A DNA stretch of 64,000 nt from M3007 sp964550795 (GTDB lineage Bacteria > Bacteroidota > Bacteroidia > Chitinophagales > Saprospiraceae), in NCBI GenBank assembly GCA_964550795.1, contig CAZKBH010000005.1, forward strand, positions 1 through 64,000, given 5' to 3'. The position numbers were made by a program, and so were the translations under genes. Positions within the stretch are counted from its first letter, which is position 1. Each line of letters opens with the position of its first letter. Shown here one piece after another: positions 46,550 through 55,241 of this stretch. The notes beneath the pieces were generated by a model, which had not been told where the DNA came from, searched no databases, and saw only the letters and a program-made list of their open reading frames with translations.

Positions 46550-48130
46550 ATGCCACAACAAGTTGAACTCGTGCTACTCCCGCACGAACGCGAGGATCAA
46601 AACCTGATCCGTCAAAAAGCCGCCCGACAAACGGGACTTCGGCTGGAGCAAATCTCGCACCTCGAAATTTTGAAATCCTCCCTGGATGCTCGATCCCGAC
46701 AACCCGTTTTCCGCATCCGGGTGGAAGTTTTTGGCCCCGGGGAAATTTTTACACCGGAACCCGCTATTCTGGAAGGTTTTCGCCCCGTAAACGGGAAACA
46801 AAAAGTGATCATCGTGGGGGCTGGGCCGGCGGGGTATTTTGCGGCTTTGGAGCTACTGGAATTGGGCATTCAACCCATTGTTCTCGACCGCGGCAAAGAC
46901 GCGCAACTGCGCCGCAGAGACCTGAAAGCCATTCAACAATATGGCGAGGTAAACCCACATTCAAACTACTGCTTCGGCGAGGGCGGCGCGGGCACTTATT
47001 CGGATGGGAAACTGTACACCCGCTCCCTGAAGCGTGGAAACATCCAAAAAGCCCTGCAACTCCTTGTTGAACACGGCGCCAAGTCTGATATTCTCACTGA
47101 AGCGCACCCGCATATCGGCTCGAATAAATTACCAGGCGTGGTGCAAAACATCCGCCAAACCATCCTGCAATACGGCGGCGAGGTTCATTTTCAACAATGG
47201 GTAACGGATTTGATCCTGAAAGACGGGCGCATTCTGGGCGTTCGAACGGAATCCAGCGGCGAAGGGGCATCAAGCCAGGAGTTTTTGGCCGATGCCGTTG
47301 TGTTGGCTACCGGGCATTCTGCTCGGGATATTTACCGATTGCTGCATCAAAAAGGCATCCGTATTGAGGCGAAACCATTTGCGCTGGGCGTTCGGGTGGA
47401 GCATCCGCAGCCTTTAATTGACAGCATTCAGTACAAACAAAGCCAGCGATCCGATGAATTGCCCGCCGCGAGTTACAGCCTGGTTTGTCAGGTGGGCGGT
47501 CGGGGCGTTTTTTCCTTTTGTATGTGTCCCGGCGGACTAATTGTTCCTTCAGCCACGGCCCCCGGCGAAATTGTGGTGAATGGCATGAGCATGAGTCGCC
47601 GGGATTCGCCCTTTGCCAATTCCGGGATGGTAACTGCCGTGGAGCCGGAAGACCTCGCGCCCTGGGCCAAACACGGCGTTTTCGCGGCTTTGGAATTGCA
47701 AACGGAGGTAGAACAACGGCTTTTTGCCGCCGGCGATGGTGGACAAAAAGGGCCAGCGTTGCGATTGCCGGATTTTATCGCAGGGAAAATGTCTCGGGAT
47801 TTGCCAAAAAGCTCCTACATCCCGGGTTTGTATCCGGCTCCCCTGCATGAATTGCTTCCGGGATTTATATACAAACGTCTGCGGGAAGGATTGGCCGATT
47901 TTGGCCGTCAAATGCGCGGATTCTACACCACTGAAGCCAATGTAGTGGCCACTGAAAGCCGAACCAGTTCCCCCATCCGCATTCCACGCGACCCAGCCAC
48001 CTTAATGCACCCCGAAGTGCAAGGACTATTCCCTTGCGGCGAAGGAGCGGGCTACGCAGGGGGCATTATTTCGGCAGCCATGGATGGGCAAAATGTGGCA
48101 AGAGCGGCGGTGAAGTTGCTACATGGATAG
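46550..48130 (+). CDS. FAD-dependent oxidoreductase (COG2509 type)
   Basis: The 526-residue flavoprotein has an N-terminal 80-residue domain, then the dinucleotide-binding motif KVIIVGAGPAGYFAALELLE. The family-specific FGEGGAGTYSDGKLYTRSLK comes next, and the second FAD motif DAVVLATGHSARDIYR follows. The C-terminal LFPCGEGAGYAGGIISAAMDG is also characteristic. Members are uncharacterised dehydrogenases related to thiazole and geranylgeranyl reductase-type flavoproteins. It is probably cytoplasmic and may be cotranscribed with the small secreted protein gene 47 bp upstream, though no functional link is evident. Confidence 0.9.
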   Translation: MPQQVELVLLPHEREDQNLIRQKAARQTGLRLEQISHLEILKSSLDARSRQPVFRIRVEVFGPGEIFTPEPAILEGFRPVNGKQKVIIVGAGPAGYFAALELLELGIQPIVLDRGKDAQLRRRDLKAIQQYGEVNPHSNYCFGEGGAGTYSDGKLYTRSLKRGNIQKALQLLVEHGAKSDILTEAHPHIGSNKLPGVVQNIRQTILQYGGEVHFQQWVTDLILKDGRILGVRTESSGEGASSQEFLADAVVLATGHSARDIYRLLHQKGIRIEAKPFALGVRVEHPQPLIDSIQYKQSQRSDELPAASYSLVCQVGGRGVFSFCMCPGGLIVPSATAPGEIVVNGMSMSRRDSPFANSGMVTAVEPEDLAPWAKHGVFAALELQTEVEQRLFAAGDGGQKGPALRLPDFIAGKMSRDLPKSSYIPGLYPAPLHELLPGFIYKRLREGLADFGRQMRGFYTTEANVVATESRTSSPIRIPRDPATLMHPEVQGLFPCGEGAGYAGGIISAAMDGQNVARAAVKLLHG

Positions 48131-48152
48131 TTTACCAAGTGCAAGGGTTGAT

Positions 48153-48217
48153 GCGGTTGATAAAGGTTTATCGGGTTGATATCAACCCCATCAACTGAAT
48201 AAACCCTTATCAACCGC
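48153..48217. repeat. Long imperfect inverted repeat (GGTTGATAAGGGTTTAT family, copy 1)
   Basis: The left part GCGGTTGATAAAGGTTTAT and the right part ATAAACCCTTATCAACCGC are complementary, and the centre GGGTTGATATCAACCC is a perfect palindrome. A related structure lies at 52941-53011. It separates the convergent FAD-protein gene and small lipoprotein gene. Confidence 0.75.
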
Positions 48218-48243
48218 AAAAAAAATGACGACTCGCCTTAAAT

Positions 48244-48501
48244 TCAACGAGGCACCGTTTTTAGTTTTTCCTCGATTTCGCGCAGGCGGATTTTTTTAAT
48301 GGAATCCACGAGCTGAGGTAACGCGTTGATGGTCAATGCCGTACAGATACTGTCGTGTTCTTTTTGAGCGCGGGCAATCTGCGCATTGGCGGTGGAGTCA
48401 ATGCGCATTCTGGTACTCGCATCGAGGGGCGTGTTTTGAGAACCGCAAGCCGAGAGCCACAGGGCAATAAAGGGTAATAGTCGAAAAACTACCTTAAACA
48501 T
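48244..48501 (-). CDS. Small lipoprotein, unrecognised
   Basis: The 85-residue protein has a lipoprotein signal (FRLLPFIALWLSACGSQ) with the cysteine near residue 19. The rest is helical and charged (ANAQIARAQKEHDSI, then KKIRLREIEEKLKTV), which could form a short coiled coil. It follows asnS on the same strand by 48 bp and may be transcribed with it. No function is assigned. Confidence 0.65.
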   Translation of the reverse strand: MFKVVFRLLPFIALWLSACGSQNTPLDASTRMRIDSTANAQIARAQKEHDSICTALTINALPQLVDSIKKIRLREIEEKLKTVPR

Positions 48502-48549
48502 AGCCTCGGTTTTGCGTTGAACGGTTCAAAAATCACGGTACTCCAAGTC

Positions 48550-49998
48550 TTAAAACTCGGCGCTGCCAGGATACCTCGGAAATGCAATCACGTCCCGAAT
48601 ATTGGTCATGCCCGTTACGAACAGGATGAGCCGTTCAAAACCTAACCCAAATCCGGCATGTGGGGCTGATCCAAAACGCCGCGTATCAAGGTACCAGGAT
48701 AATTCGTGTTCCGGAATGTGCATTTCTTGCATGCGCTTCACGAGTCGGTCGTAGCGTTCTTCCCGCTGCGAGCCGCCTACAATCTCCCCGATACCGGGAA
48801 ACAGGATGTCCATGGCCGAAACGGTCGGGCCGGGCACTTCCGCGCTCGGTTCGTCCTGACGCATGTAAAACGCCTTGATGGCAGCCGGGTAATTGGTCAA
48901 AATGACCGGCTTTTTGAAGTGTTTTTCCACCAAATAACGCTCGTGTTCACTTTGCAGGTCGGTGCCCCAGCCTTCCACGGGATATTGGAATTTACCTTTT
49001 TTGTTCGGCGTGGAATTTTTTAGAATCCCAATCGCCTCGGTGTAGGTAATCCGAACAAACTCATTGTCAATTACAAAACGCAATTTCTCCGTCAAGGACA
49101 TTTCACTGCGCTGATCCTGTGGTTTGGTTTTTTCCTCTTCCAGCAATCGGTCTTCCAGGATTTTCAAGTCTTCGGCGCAGTGCTCCAGCGCGTATTGAAT
49201 GACGTATTGGAGCATGTCTTCGGCCAATTGCATGTTGTCTGTCAGGTCGTTGAAGGCAACTTCCGGTTCGATCATCCAGAATTCAGCCAGGTGGCGCGTG
49301 GTGTTGGAGTTTTCAGCGCGGAAAGTTGGGCCGAAAGTGTAAATCTCCCCCAAAGCCATGGCCGCCAATTCACCTTCTAACTGACCGGAAACGGTGAGGT
49401 TGGTGCTGCGGCCAAAAAAATCCTGGGCAAAATCCACCGCACCCGATTCGTCGCGGGGGAGTTTGTCCAAATCCAGGGTGGTGACCCGAAACATTTCGCC
49501 GGCACCCTCGGCATCACTGGCGGTGATAACGGGGGTATGCAGATAGTAGAAACCTCTGTCGTTGAAGAACTTATGAATGGCAAACGCCAGTGCGTGGCGG
49601 ATGCGGAACACCGCGGCAAAGGTGTTGGTGCGGAAACGCAGGTGGGCGTGTTCGCGCAAAAATTCAAGGGTTTGACGCTTGGGTTGCAGCGGGAATTCTT
49701 CGGGATTACAATCGCCGAGGATTTCAAGCTGGCTGACTTTGAGTTCTATTTTTTGGCCTTTGCCCTGGCTTTCGATGAGTTGGCCAGTGGCAGCAATGGC
49801 CGCGCCGAACTTAACCCGGGCGAGCGTAGCTTCGTCGGAATTTTCAAAATCAACCACCACTTGCAGGTTATTGGCCGTGGAACCGTCGTTGAGGGCGATG
49901 AATTGGTTGTTGCGGAAGGCTTTTACCCAGCCTTTAACGGTGACTTCTGTCCCAACGGGTTCAGTGCGGAGCAGTTCGGCGATTTTTATACGTTTCAT
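48550..49998 (-). CDS. asnS: Asparaginyl-tRNA synthetase
   Basis: The 482-residue class IIb enzyme charges tRNA-Asn. The N-terminal OB-fold anticodon-binding domain (GTEVTVKGWVKAFRNNQFI) is followed by the catalytic core. Motif 2 is in FGPTFRAENSNTTRHLAEFW and motif 3 in GFGLGFERLILFVTGMTNIR. The C-terminus IAFPRYPGSAEF is diagnostic for AsnRS as against AspRS. The ATG at 49998 matches the family start (MKRIKIAEL); a frame from 50010 adds four residues. A perfect -7 box (TACTTTTG) lies 35 bp upstream at 50034, just before the palindromic array. Confidence 0.97.
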   Translation of the reverse strand: MKRIKIAELLRTEPVGTEVTVKGWVKAFRNNQFIALNDGSTANNLQVVVDFENSDEATLARVKFGAAIAATGQLIESQGKGQKIELKVSQLEILGDCNPEEFPLQPKRQTLEFLREHAHLRFRTNTFAAVFRIRHALAFAIHKFFNDRGFYYLHTPVITASDAEGAGEMFRVTTLDLDKLPRDESGAVDFAQDFFGRSTNLTVSGQLEGELAAMALGEIYTFGPTFRAENSNTTRHLAEFWMIEPEVAFNDLTDNMQLAEDMLQYVIQYALEHCAEDLKILEDRLLEEEKTKPQDQRSEMSLTEKLRFVIDNEFVRITYTEAIGILKNSTPNKKGKFQYPVEGWGTDLQSEHERYLVEKHFKKPVILTNYPAAIKAFYMRQDEPSAEVPGPTVSAMDILFPGIGEIVGGSQREERYDRLVKRMQEMHIPEHELSWYLDTRRFGSAPHAGFGLGFERLILFVTGMTNIRDVIAFPRYPGSAEF

Positions 49999-50033
49999 GT
50001 ATGTGAACACGACAAGTTTTTGAAAAAGAGCCG

Positions 50034-50041
50034 CAAAAGTA
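50034..50041 (-). promoter_or_regulatory. Candidate Bacteroidota -7 box (TACTTTTG) for asnS
   Basis: An exact TAnnTTTG match on the minus strand. The expected -33 position has no TTG. The palindromic array starts about 70 bp further upstream. Confidence 0.5.
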
Positions 50042-50112
50042 GGCTAAAACACTGATTCGGCACGGGTAAGTAGGGCGTAAATTTTGAAGGATTTGCAGGC
50101 GCTTATGCGTAT

Positions 50113-50340
50113 CCCGGAACGCTGTTCCGGGCGTGTTTTGCGCAAAAAAGCCAGAGAAATATCCATATCGCTGACCCGGAACAGCGTTCCGGGATACATG
50201 CAAGCCCTTGGCCCGGAACAGCGTTCCGGGATACGTGCAAGCCCCAGGCCCGGAACAGCGTTCCGGGGTACATACAAGCCCTTGGCCCGGAACAGCGTTC
50301 CGGGATACATGCAAGGCCAAGCCCGGAACAGCGTTCCGGG
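50113..50340. repeat. Palindromic tandem array, 37 bp unit
   Basis: The 19 bp palindrome CCCGGAACAGCGTTCCGGG (8 bp arms, 3-nt loop) occurs at 50175, 50212, 50249, 50286 and 50322. A copy with the inverted loop is at 50113. The 18 bp between copies (ATACATGCAAGCCCTTGG and close variants) is also conserved, so the whole 37 bp is the unit. The array ends 9 bp from the stop of the SIMPL-like gene. Reading frames on both strands stay open through it and give repeats such as RNSVPGY, but these are artefacts. Confidence 0.92.
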
Positions 50341-50348
50341 GTACTCAC

Positions 50349-51332
50349 TCATTCAATTTTTAATGTTTTGACCTCTCCATTGGGTGTTACCAGCATAAAT
50401 TCTTTTTTGACCACGGTTTTTTGCGCCGGAACGCGCTCAGGAAGGGTGAACCGCACCACCAGATTGTAGGAAAACTGCACCGCGGGTTCAAGAATTTCTG
50501 GATTGAGGACGATGTCGTAGTCATTGGCCGGCACGGCGTTGTAGAACCGCGAAGTGATTTTGTCGGCAGTGTTCACCTTGCTGTTTTCCTCGGCATCCAG
50601 GCGCTGCGTGCTGAAGGCCTGATAGCTCTCGTACCGATTGATAGGGTAGGCGACCCAGGCATTTTCGGCGGTGATGACGTAGGCGGAATCCAGGTTTATA
50701 TGAATGGATTTGTACTGTTGTTCGATCTTTTTGAGGTATTTGAAGCTTGTTTCCCGCAATTGCGCATAGATTTCCTCGGAGTTTTTGACGAAGTAATCCA
50801 CTTTTACAATGTCATAAATTTCTTGCCGGGCGGCGGCGGTTACAATACGATCGAGCAGGGCCGGGTTGGTGTAGCGGATGTGCAGGTTTTTTTGCAGCTG
50901 GAATCCCTTGGGGATTTCGGTGTAGGTTTTGCGGGAGAAGAGTTTTTTGCTCACATCGTACTCGTATTTGGGCAGGAAATTCACCATGTCCACATAAATA
51001 TCCGTGTCAGGGATGTCCAGAGTTTTGAGTTCAGCGAGCAGGCCATTGAGGCGGGTATTGAGCAGGGAATTGGTTTCATCGGCGGTTTTTCCGGCTTGGG
51101 TGATGCTGAAAATGGCCGTGTAAGCGCTTGCTTTTTGGTTGGAAAGCGTGTTGATGGTGATTTCCAATTGATTGTCATTGAGGAATCGGGCGGCTTTGGG
51201 CACCGCGCGGTACTGGGCATTCGGGGCGATATTTTGGTAGGTTTGCTGTTGTTCGCCGTAATTACCCATCACCTGGGCGGCGAGTGTTTGGCAAAAAAAC
51301 AGGATCAGGGCAAGGGTAGGGAGGTGCTTCAT
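50349..51332 (-). CDS. Exported SIMPL (DUF541)-like protein
   Basis: The 327-residue protein has a signal peptide (LPTLALILFFCQTLAAQ) and then alternating strands and helices. The organisation is like the SIMPL/DUF541 domain: a conserved early QLEITINTLSNQKASAYTAIF, a helix LNTRLNGLLAELKTLDIPD, then YVDMVNFLPKYEYD and FQLQKNLHIRYTNPALLDRI. SIMPL proteins are periplasmic or outer-membrane and poorly understood. The assignment is moderate because the similarity is structural rather than a strict motif. Upstream is ctlX on the same strand, 74 bp away. Confidence 0.65.
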   Translation of the reverse strand: MKHLPTLALILFFCQTLAAQVMGNYGEQQQTYQNIAPNAQYRAVPKAARFLNDNQLEITINTLSNQKASAYTAIFSITQAGKTADETNSLLNTRLNGLLAELKTLDIPDTDIYVDMVNFLPKYEYDVSKKLFSRKTYTEIPKGFQLQKNLHIRYTNPALLDRIVTAAARQEIYDIVKVDYFVKNSEEIYAQLRETSFKYLKKIEQQYKSIHINLDSAYVITAENAWVAYPINRYESYQAFSTQRLDAEENSKVNTADKITSRFYNAVPANDYDIVLNPEILEPAVQFSYNLVVRFTLPERVPAQKTVVKKEFMLVTPNGEVKTLKIE

Positions 51333-51406
51333 AATAGACGTTTTATTTGAAAAATTAGCCCCGAAAACGATGTTCGGCGGGGCTAAATTGTCAACAGGAG
51401 TCTATT

Positions 51407-52345
51407 TTAGCGACTTGTACTCATCGGCAAAAATACCTCGGCCATCATGCAGCGCGCGGAGCCCCCGCCATAAGTTTCGATGGTATCAATGGGCGCGTGC
51501 AACAGTCGGGTATGGCTTTCGAGCTTTTGAATCTGCTCGGGAAGCAGTGCGCGGTAGGCCTGGCTCGACATGACGAGGATAGTTTGACCCTCCAAATTGC
51601 GCACCTGAAGCATGTTGCCCGCGAACGCGTTCATTTGCGCCAGAGAAATATCCACCACATCCTTTCCGGTTTCTTTGAATTTTTGCTCAATCATGCTGCG
51701 TTCGGCCGGGTCGCGCAGGGTGTCGAGGCAGATGACCACGAAGGTTTCGCCGAGGGCCATCATGACATTGGTGTGGTAGATATCCTGACCATTACCAGCC
51801 AGGGCGTGGAACACAACTTTTTGATAACCAATGGCTTGGCAGAGTTCTTCGAGCAACGACGCATCGGTGCGGGGGCTGAGGCAGGCATAGGCGAGCCGGT
51901 GCTGGTGGTCAAATATAATACTCCCGGTGCCTTCCAAAAATCGGTTCTGTGCCTCGTTGGTTTCCAGGCAAATTCGGCGCTCCGAGCGGTAGCCCTGCTC
52001 CAGTACCGTATCCAAAATAGCATCGTTGCGTTCCAGCCGCCGCGTGGGCGCAAACATCGGATAGGTGACAATGAAACCCTCCTGATGGAAGGTAATCCAG
52101 TTGTTGGGGAACACCGCGTCGGGCTTTACCGGTTGCTCGGTGTCTCGCCCAATGATTACATCCACCCCGGCTTCGCGCAGTTGTGCCACGAATCCATCAA
52201 ATTCTTGCATCGCGCGTTCCCGCATTTCGGCGGCACTCAGTTTGCCATCGCGACTTTGGAAGGCATTGCTGGCGGCGGTTTCTTCATTAAACGCAAAATT
52301 GGCCGGGCGGACCATGAGGATATGTGGTGTGGTTTGCAGACGCAT
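51407..52345 (-). CDS. ctlX: Citrulline-utilisation hydrolase CtlX (amidinotransferase fold)
   Basis: The 312-residue enzyme has the guanidine-modifying (arginine deiminase-like) fold. Visible landmarks are ILMVRPANFAFNEETAASNAF at the start and PDAVFPNNWITFH with the conserved acidic/Asn substrate site. Further on are LEGTGSIIFDH, the histidine of GNGQDIYHTNVMMALG and the catalytic cysteine in GGGSARCMMAEVFLP at the C-terminus. Family members hydrolyse citrulline or a related ureido compound. The ATG at 52345 is chosen; the upstream extension of the frame to 52726 overlaps the next gene antisense-free but has no family similarity. Confidence 0.88.
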   Translation of the reverse strand: MRLQTTPHILMVRPANFAFNEETAASNAFQSRDGKLSAAEMRERAMQEFDGFVAQLREAGVDVIIGRDTEQPVKPDAVFPNNWITFHQEGFIVTYPMFAPTRRLERNDAILDTVLEQGYRSERRICLETNEAQNRFLEGTGSIIFDHQHRLAYACLSPRTDASLLEELCQAIGYQKVVFHALAGNGQDIYHTNVMMALGETFVVICLDTLRDPAERSMIEQKFKETGKDVVDISLAQMNAFAGNMLQVRNLEGQTILVMSSQAYRALLPEQIQKLESHTRLLHAPIDTIETYGGGSARCMMAEVFLPMSTSR

Positions 52346-52406
52346 GGCAATGTATTTACGTGTTTTTCTTTGAAGTTCTGTTTGCTTGCGGTATTTCAGA
52401 CAACCC

Positions 52407-52901
52407 TCACACAATCCGCTTGTGCCAGCTTCTACCAAACGGCACCAACCATTTTTCCGCCAATTGTGCCTTGTTTTGTACCAGCGTATCCGCAACCAGC
52501 GTGTCGTCGCTGATGGTGCCCGACTGGACTTGTTTGGTAAAATCAAACTTATGGTCAAACTGCATCTGGCCATTTCCGTCCACCCAGGCGAAACGCATTC
52601 GTTCAAACAGATCGGTGCCAATTTCCGCACCCAATTGTTCCAAAAAATGCACGGATTTGTCAATCGAACAACCACTCGCACCCGCCTGGGTTTCATCCAC
52701 CATGAGTACAATGAGTTGATTTTCAAACACTTCGGCCTTCGCTTTCAAGGCGTTGTTGTGTGCAGTCCACTGTTGGCAGAATGCGTCCAGATTTTTTTGC
52801 ACAAAAACAACCTCCGCTTCCGCCAGCGGGCGACTCGAAGTATAAACCCAAACGCGGGATTCTGGTGAAAAACTGGGGTCGTGGGCAAGTAGGGGAGTCA
52901 T
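52407..52901 (-). CDS. Conserved Bacteroidota protein of unknown function (often mislabelled ABC transporter ATPase)
   Basis: The 164-residue cytoplasmic protein contains SRVWVYTSSRPLAEAE, then LIVLMVDETQAGASGCSIDK, LGAEIGTDLFERMRF and AWVDGNGQMQFDHKFDF. I recall this pattern from a widespread short Bacteroidota family without known activity; it has no Walker motifs and so is not an ATPase. It lies directly upstream of ctlX on the same strand (61 bp). The ATG at 52901 excludes a poorly conserved extension through the intergenic inverted repeat. Confidence 0.75.
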   Translation of the reverse strand: MTPLLAHDPSFSPESRVWVYTSSRPLAEAEVVFVQKNLDAFCQQWTAHNNALKAKAEVFENQLIVLMVDETQAGASGCSIDKSVHFLEQLGAEIGTDLFERMRFAWVDGNGQMQFDHKFDFTKQVQSGTISDDTLVADTLVQNKAQLAEKWLVPFGRSWHKRIV

Positions 52902-52940
52902 CGTAGATGTAATTTGAATTTGGGCTGGATCACGCGGATG

Positions 52941-53011
52941 GGTTGATGAGGGTTTATAGGGTTTATAGGGTTGATTATCAACCCCATCAACCCAATAAAC
53001 CCTTATCAACC
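52941..53011. repeat. Long imperfect inverted repeat (GGTTGATAAGGGTTTAT family, copy 2)
   Basis: The left part GGTTGATGAGGGTTTATAGGG repeats GGTTTATAGG once more than the right part, and it is complementary to CCAATAAACCCTTATCAACC. It shares sequence and layout with 48153-48217. It lies between two minus-strand genes. Confidence 0.75.
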
Positions 53012-53023
53012 TTATTCATATTC

Positions 53024-53800
53024 TCACAACCTCGATAAGATCATTTCTGAAAGATCGTACACAGGAATTTGTTCATTTTTTTCCTTCGCTTTCAGGCCGT
53101 CTTGCAGCATCGTGAGGCAGAACGGGCAGTTGGCCACCACCGCAGTAGGATTGGTTTCGAGGGCTTCTTCGATGCGTTCGAGGCTGATTCGTTTTTCGCC
53201 AGGTTCGTCTTCTTTCCACATTTGTGCACCCCCGGCACCGCAACAAAGTCCGTTTTTGCGGGAACGTTTCATTTCTACCAGATCCACATCCAGGCTTTCG
53301 AGCAGGGAACGGGGTGCTTCATACACCTCATTGGCGCGGCCCAGATAGCAGGAATCGTGATACGTAATGCGCTGCCCCTTAAAATCGCCGCCCTCCTTGA
53401 GCTTGAGTTTTCCGTTGGCAATCAAATCGTTGAGCAACTGCGTGTGGTGCACCACATCGTAGTGACCGCCGAGGGCCGGGTATTCATTTTTTAAGGTATT
53501 GAAACAGTGTGGACAAGCCGTCACGATTCTTTTAACGCCGTACATGTTCAAGGTTTCAATGTTCATGACCGCCGTCATTTGGAACAAAAACTCGTTGCCT
53601 GCGCGGCGTGCCGGGTCGCCGGAGCAACGTTCTTCGCTTCCAAGGATAGCAAATTCAACGCCCGCGTGGTTCAGGATTTCGCAAAGCGCACGGGTTACTT
53701 TCTGGGCGCGGGCATCAAAAGAGCCAGCACATCCAACCCAAAAAAGGATCTCGGGATTTTTGCCTTCTGCGGCCATTTCGGCCATGGTATATGCGATCAT
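53024..53800 (-). CDS. (Fe-S)-binding protein with two CCG domains (HdrB/GlcF-like)
   Basis: The 258-residue protein carries two cysteine-rich CCG-type domains: LFWVGCAGSFDARAQ with ACPHCFNTLKNEYP, and ITYHDSCYLGRANEVYE with GLCCGAGGAQMW and VVANCPFCLTML. These bind an unusual Fe-S cluster in heterodisulfide-reductase B, GlcF and LldE-type subunits. It is coupled with the membrane Fe-S gene 35 bp upstream, and together they form an electron-transfer module between a flavoprotein and the quinone pool. The ATG at 53800 is used, although similar proteins suggest that a few residues before it might be translated. Confidence 0.92.
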   Translation of the reverse strand: MIAYTMAEMAAEGKNPEILFWVGCAGSFDARAQKVTRALCEILNHAGVEFAILGSEERCSGDPARRAGNEFLFQMTAVMNIETLNMYGVKRIVTACPHCFNTLKNEYPALGGHYDVVHHTQLLNDLIANGKLKLKEGGDFKGQRITYHDSCYLGRANEVYEAPRSLLESLDVDLVEMKRSRKNGLCCGAGGAQMWKEDEPGEKRISLERIEEALETNPTAVVANCPFCLTMLQDGLKAKEKNEQIPVYDLSEMILSRL

Positions 53801-53835
53801 ATCGTTGATAGTCAGGTTGTTAAAGAGGAGTTGAC

Positions 53836-55167
53836 TCAGGCGTCGCGCCAGGCTTCCCGAGGTTCACTCATCGCCCAGGCGGCTCCGGCATTTTCAATGG
53901 CATTGAACATGGGCAACCACTCCGCAGGGCCGGCAGATTGGGTCAAAATCTCGTGGCGACGCATTTCAAGGATAATTTCCAGAGGATTTATCAGGACCGG
54001 ACAGGCTTCTACACAGGCGTTGCAGGTGGTGCAGGCGTGCAGTTCTTCGGGGGTGATGCGATCGAACAGCGATTTGCCGTCGTTGTACCCGACTTTGGGT
54101 TGTTGCCCGCTGGATATTTGTTGCCCGACTTCCTCGGCCCGGTCGCGCACGTCCATCATCACCTTGCGTGGGGAAAGTTTTTTCCCGGTAATGTTGGCCG
54201 GACAAACGGCGGTGCAACGGCCACATTCCGTGCAAGAATAGGCCTGAAGGATATTGAGTCGAGAGAGGGTAAACACGTCGTTTGCACCAAATTCCGGCAA
54301 TTCGCCCGAAGTATTGGCCGCTTCAGCTGGCTCCTCCGTATTCAAAGGCGGCAAACCCATCATTGCCCGAACTTCCAATTGAATGTCTGGCATGTTTTCC
54401 ATGTGGCCCTTTGCGGTAAGCCGCGCATACCAGGTGCTTGGGAAGGCCAAAATGATGTGCAAATGCTTGGAATAGGGCAAGTAACAAAGGAATCCGAACA
54501 CGGTGATAATATGTAACCACCAGCCAAAACGTTCGACCATAATCACGGCGGCATCACTCATGTTTCCAAAAAGTGCAGGTCCCAGCCAGGTGCTCACCGC
54601 GAAATTGCCCGTTAAGGGATAATGCTCTATGCCCCTCATTTGCAGCACTTTATCGCCGCCATTCATGCTGAAGATGCCGATAAGAAGCACTATTTCAGCC
54701 AGCAAAATCAGGTTGGCATCGCGGGTTGGGAAACCCTTCATTTCGGGTTTATGGAAACGGGCAATGCGCAGCAGGTTTCTTCTGGCCAGAAATATGATGG
54801 TTGCCACGAAGGCAAGCACCGACAAAATTTCAATGCTGCTGATGACAAAGGTGTAGAACCCGCCGAGATAAGGCGCAAAGAATCGGTGGGTGCCAAAAAC
54901 GCCGTCCACAAAAATTTCAATTAGCTCAACCTGAGTGACTACAAACGCCACATACAAGCACAGGTGCAGCACAGCAGGCAGCCATTTTTTGAACATTTTT
55001 TGCTGTCCAAGCGCCACTAAGATTGTATTCCGCCAGCGTTGGCTGCGTGGTCCACTTATCTTTTCGGCCTTGCCGAGCTGGATGTTTTGCCATACCCTGC
55101 GGAAGCCTTTGGCGGCAAACCAGGTCGCGGCTCCAGCCACTAAAATAAAAAGGAGCGATTGAATCAT
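53836..55167 (-). CDS. Membrane-bound 4Fe-4S dicluster protein (HdrC/NarI-like fusion)
   Basis: The 443-residue protein has six membrane segments in the first 270 residues with histidines placed like a NarI/DsrM-type cytochrome b. A ferredoxin-like domain follows with two clusters, CTECGRCTAVCPANITG and CTTCNACVEACPVLINP. It would pass electrons between membrane quinones and the CCG-domain protein encoded just downstream. The ATG at 55167 (MIQSLLFILVAGAATW) starts at the first membrane helix. Homologous pairs in Bacteroidota are linked with electron-transferring flavoproteins, but no etf gene is in the window. Confidence 0.92.
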   Translation of the reverse strand: MIQSLLFILVAGAATWFAAKGFRRVWQNIQLGKAEKISGPRSQRWRNTILVALGQQKMFKKWLPAVLHLCLYVAFVVTQVELIEIFVDGVFGTHRFFAPYLGGFYTFVISSIEILSVLAFVATIIFLARRNLLRIARFHKPEMKGFPTRDANLILLAEIVLLIGIFSMNGGDKVLQMRGIEHYPLTGNFAVSTWLGPALFGNMSDAAVIMVERFGWWLHIITVFGFLCYLPYSKHLHIILAFPSTWYARLTAKGHMENMPDIQLEVRAMMGLPPLNTEEPAEAANTSGELPEFGANDVFTLSRLNILQAYSCTECGRCTAVCPANITGKKLSPRKVMMDVRDRAEEVGQQISSGQQPKVGYNDGKSLFDRITPEELHACTTCNACVEACPVLINPLEIILEMRRHEILTQSAGPAEWLPMFNAIENAGAAWAMSEPREAWRDA

Positions 55168-55241
55168 AAAAAATTCGTTTTCAGGGCGCAAAATACAGCG
55201 CGAAGACCGGACTTTTGCAAACCCGACGATTGGAATCTCCA

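Noticed and set aside
50113..50340. CRISPR array suggested by a 19 bp palindrome at 36-37 bp intervals
   Set aside because: The intervals between palindromes are nearly identical to each other, so there are no spacers; no cas gene is nearby.
49961..50371. Overlapping frames on both strands giving RNSVPGY or PGTLFRA repeats
   Set aside because: They exist only because the repeat unit lacks stop codons; codon use and strand symmetry show no coding constraint.
51497..52513. Long plus-strand frame (338 codons) opposite ctlX
   Set aside because: It is antisense to a well-recognised enzyme and has no family features; a mirror of GC-rich codon use.
53507..54241. Plus-strand frame opposite the two Fe-S genes
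   Set aside because: Crosses the junction of two conserved minus-strand genes and lacks family similarity.
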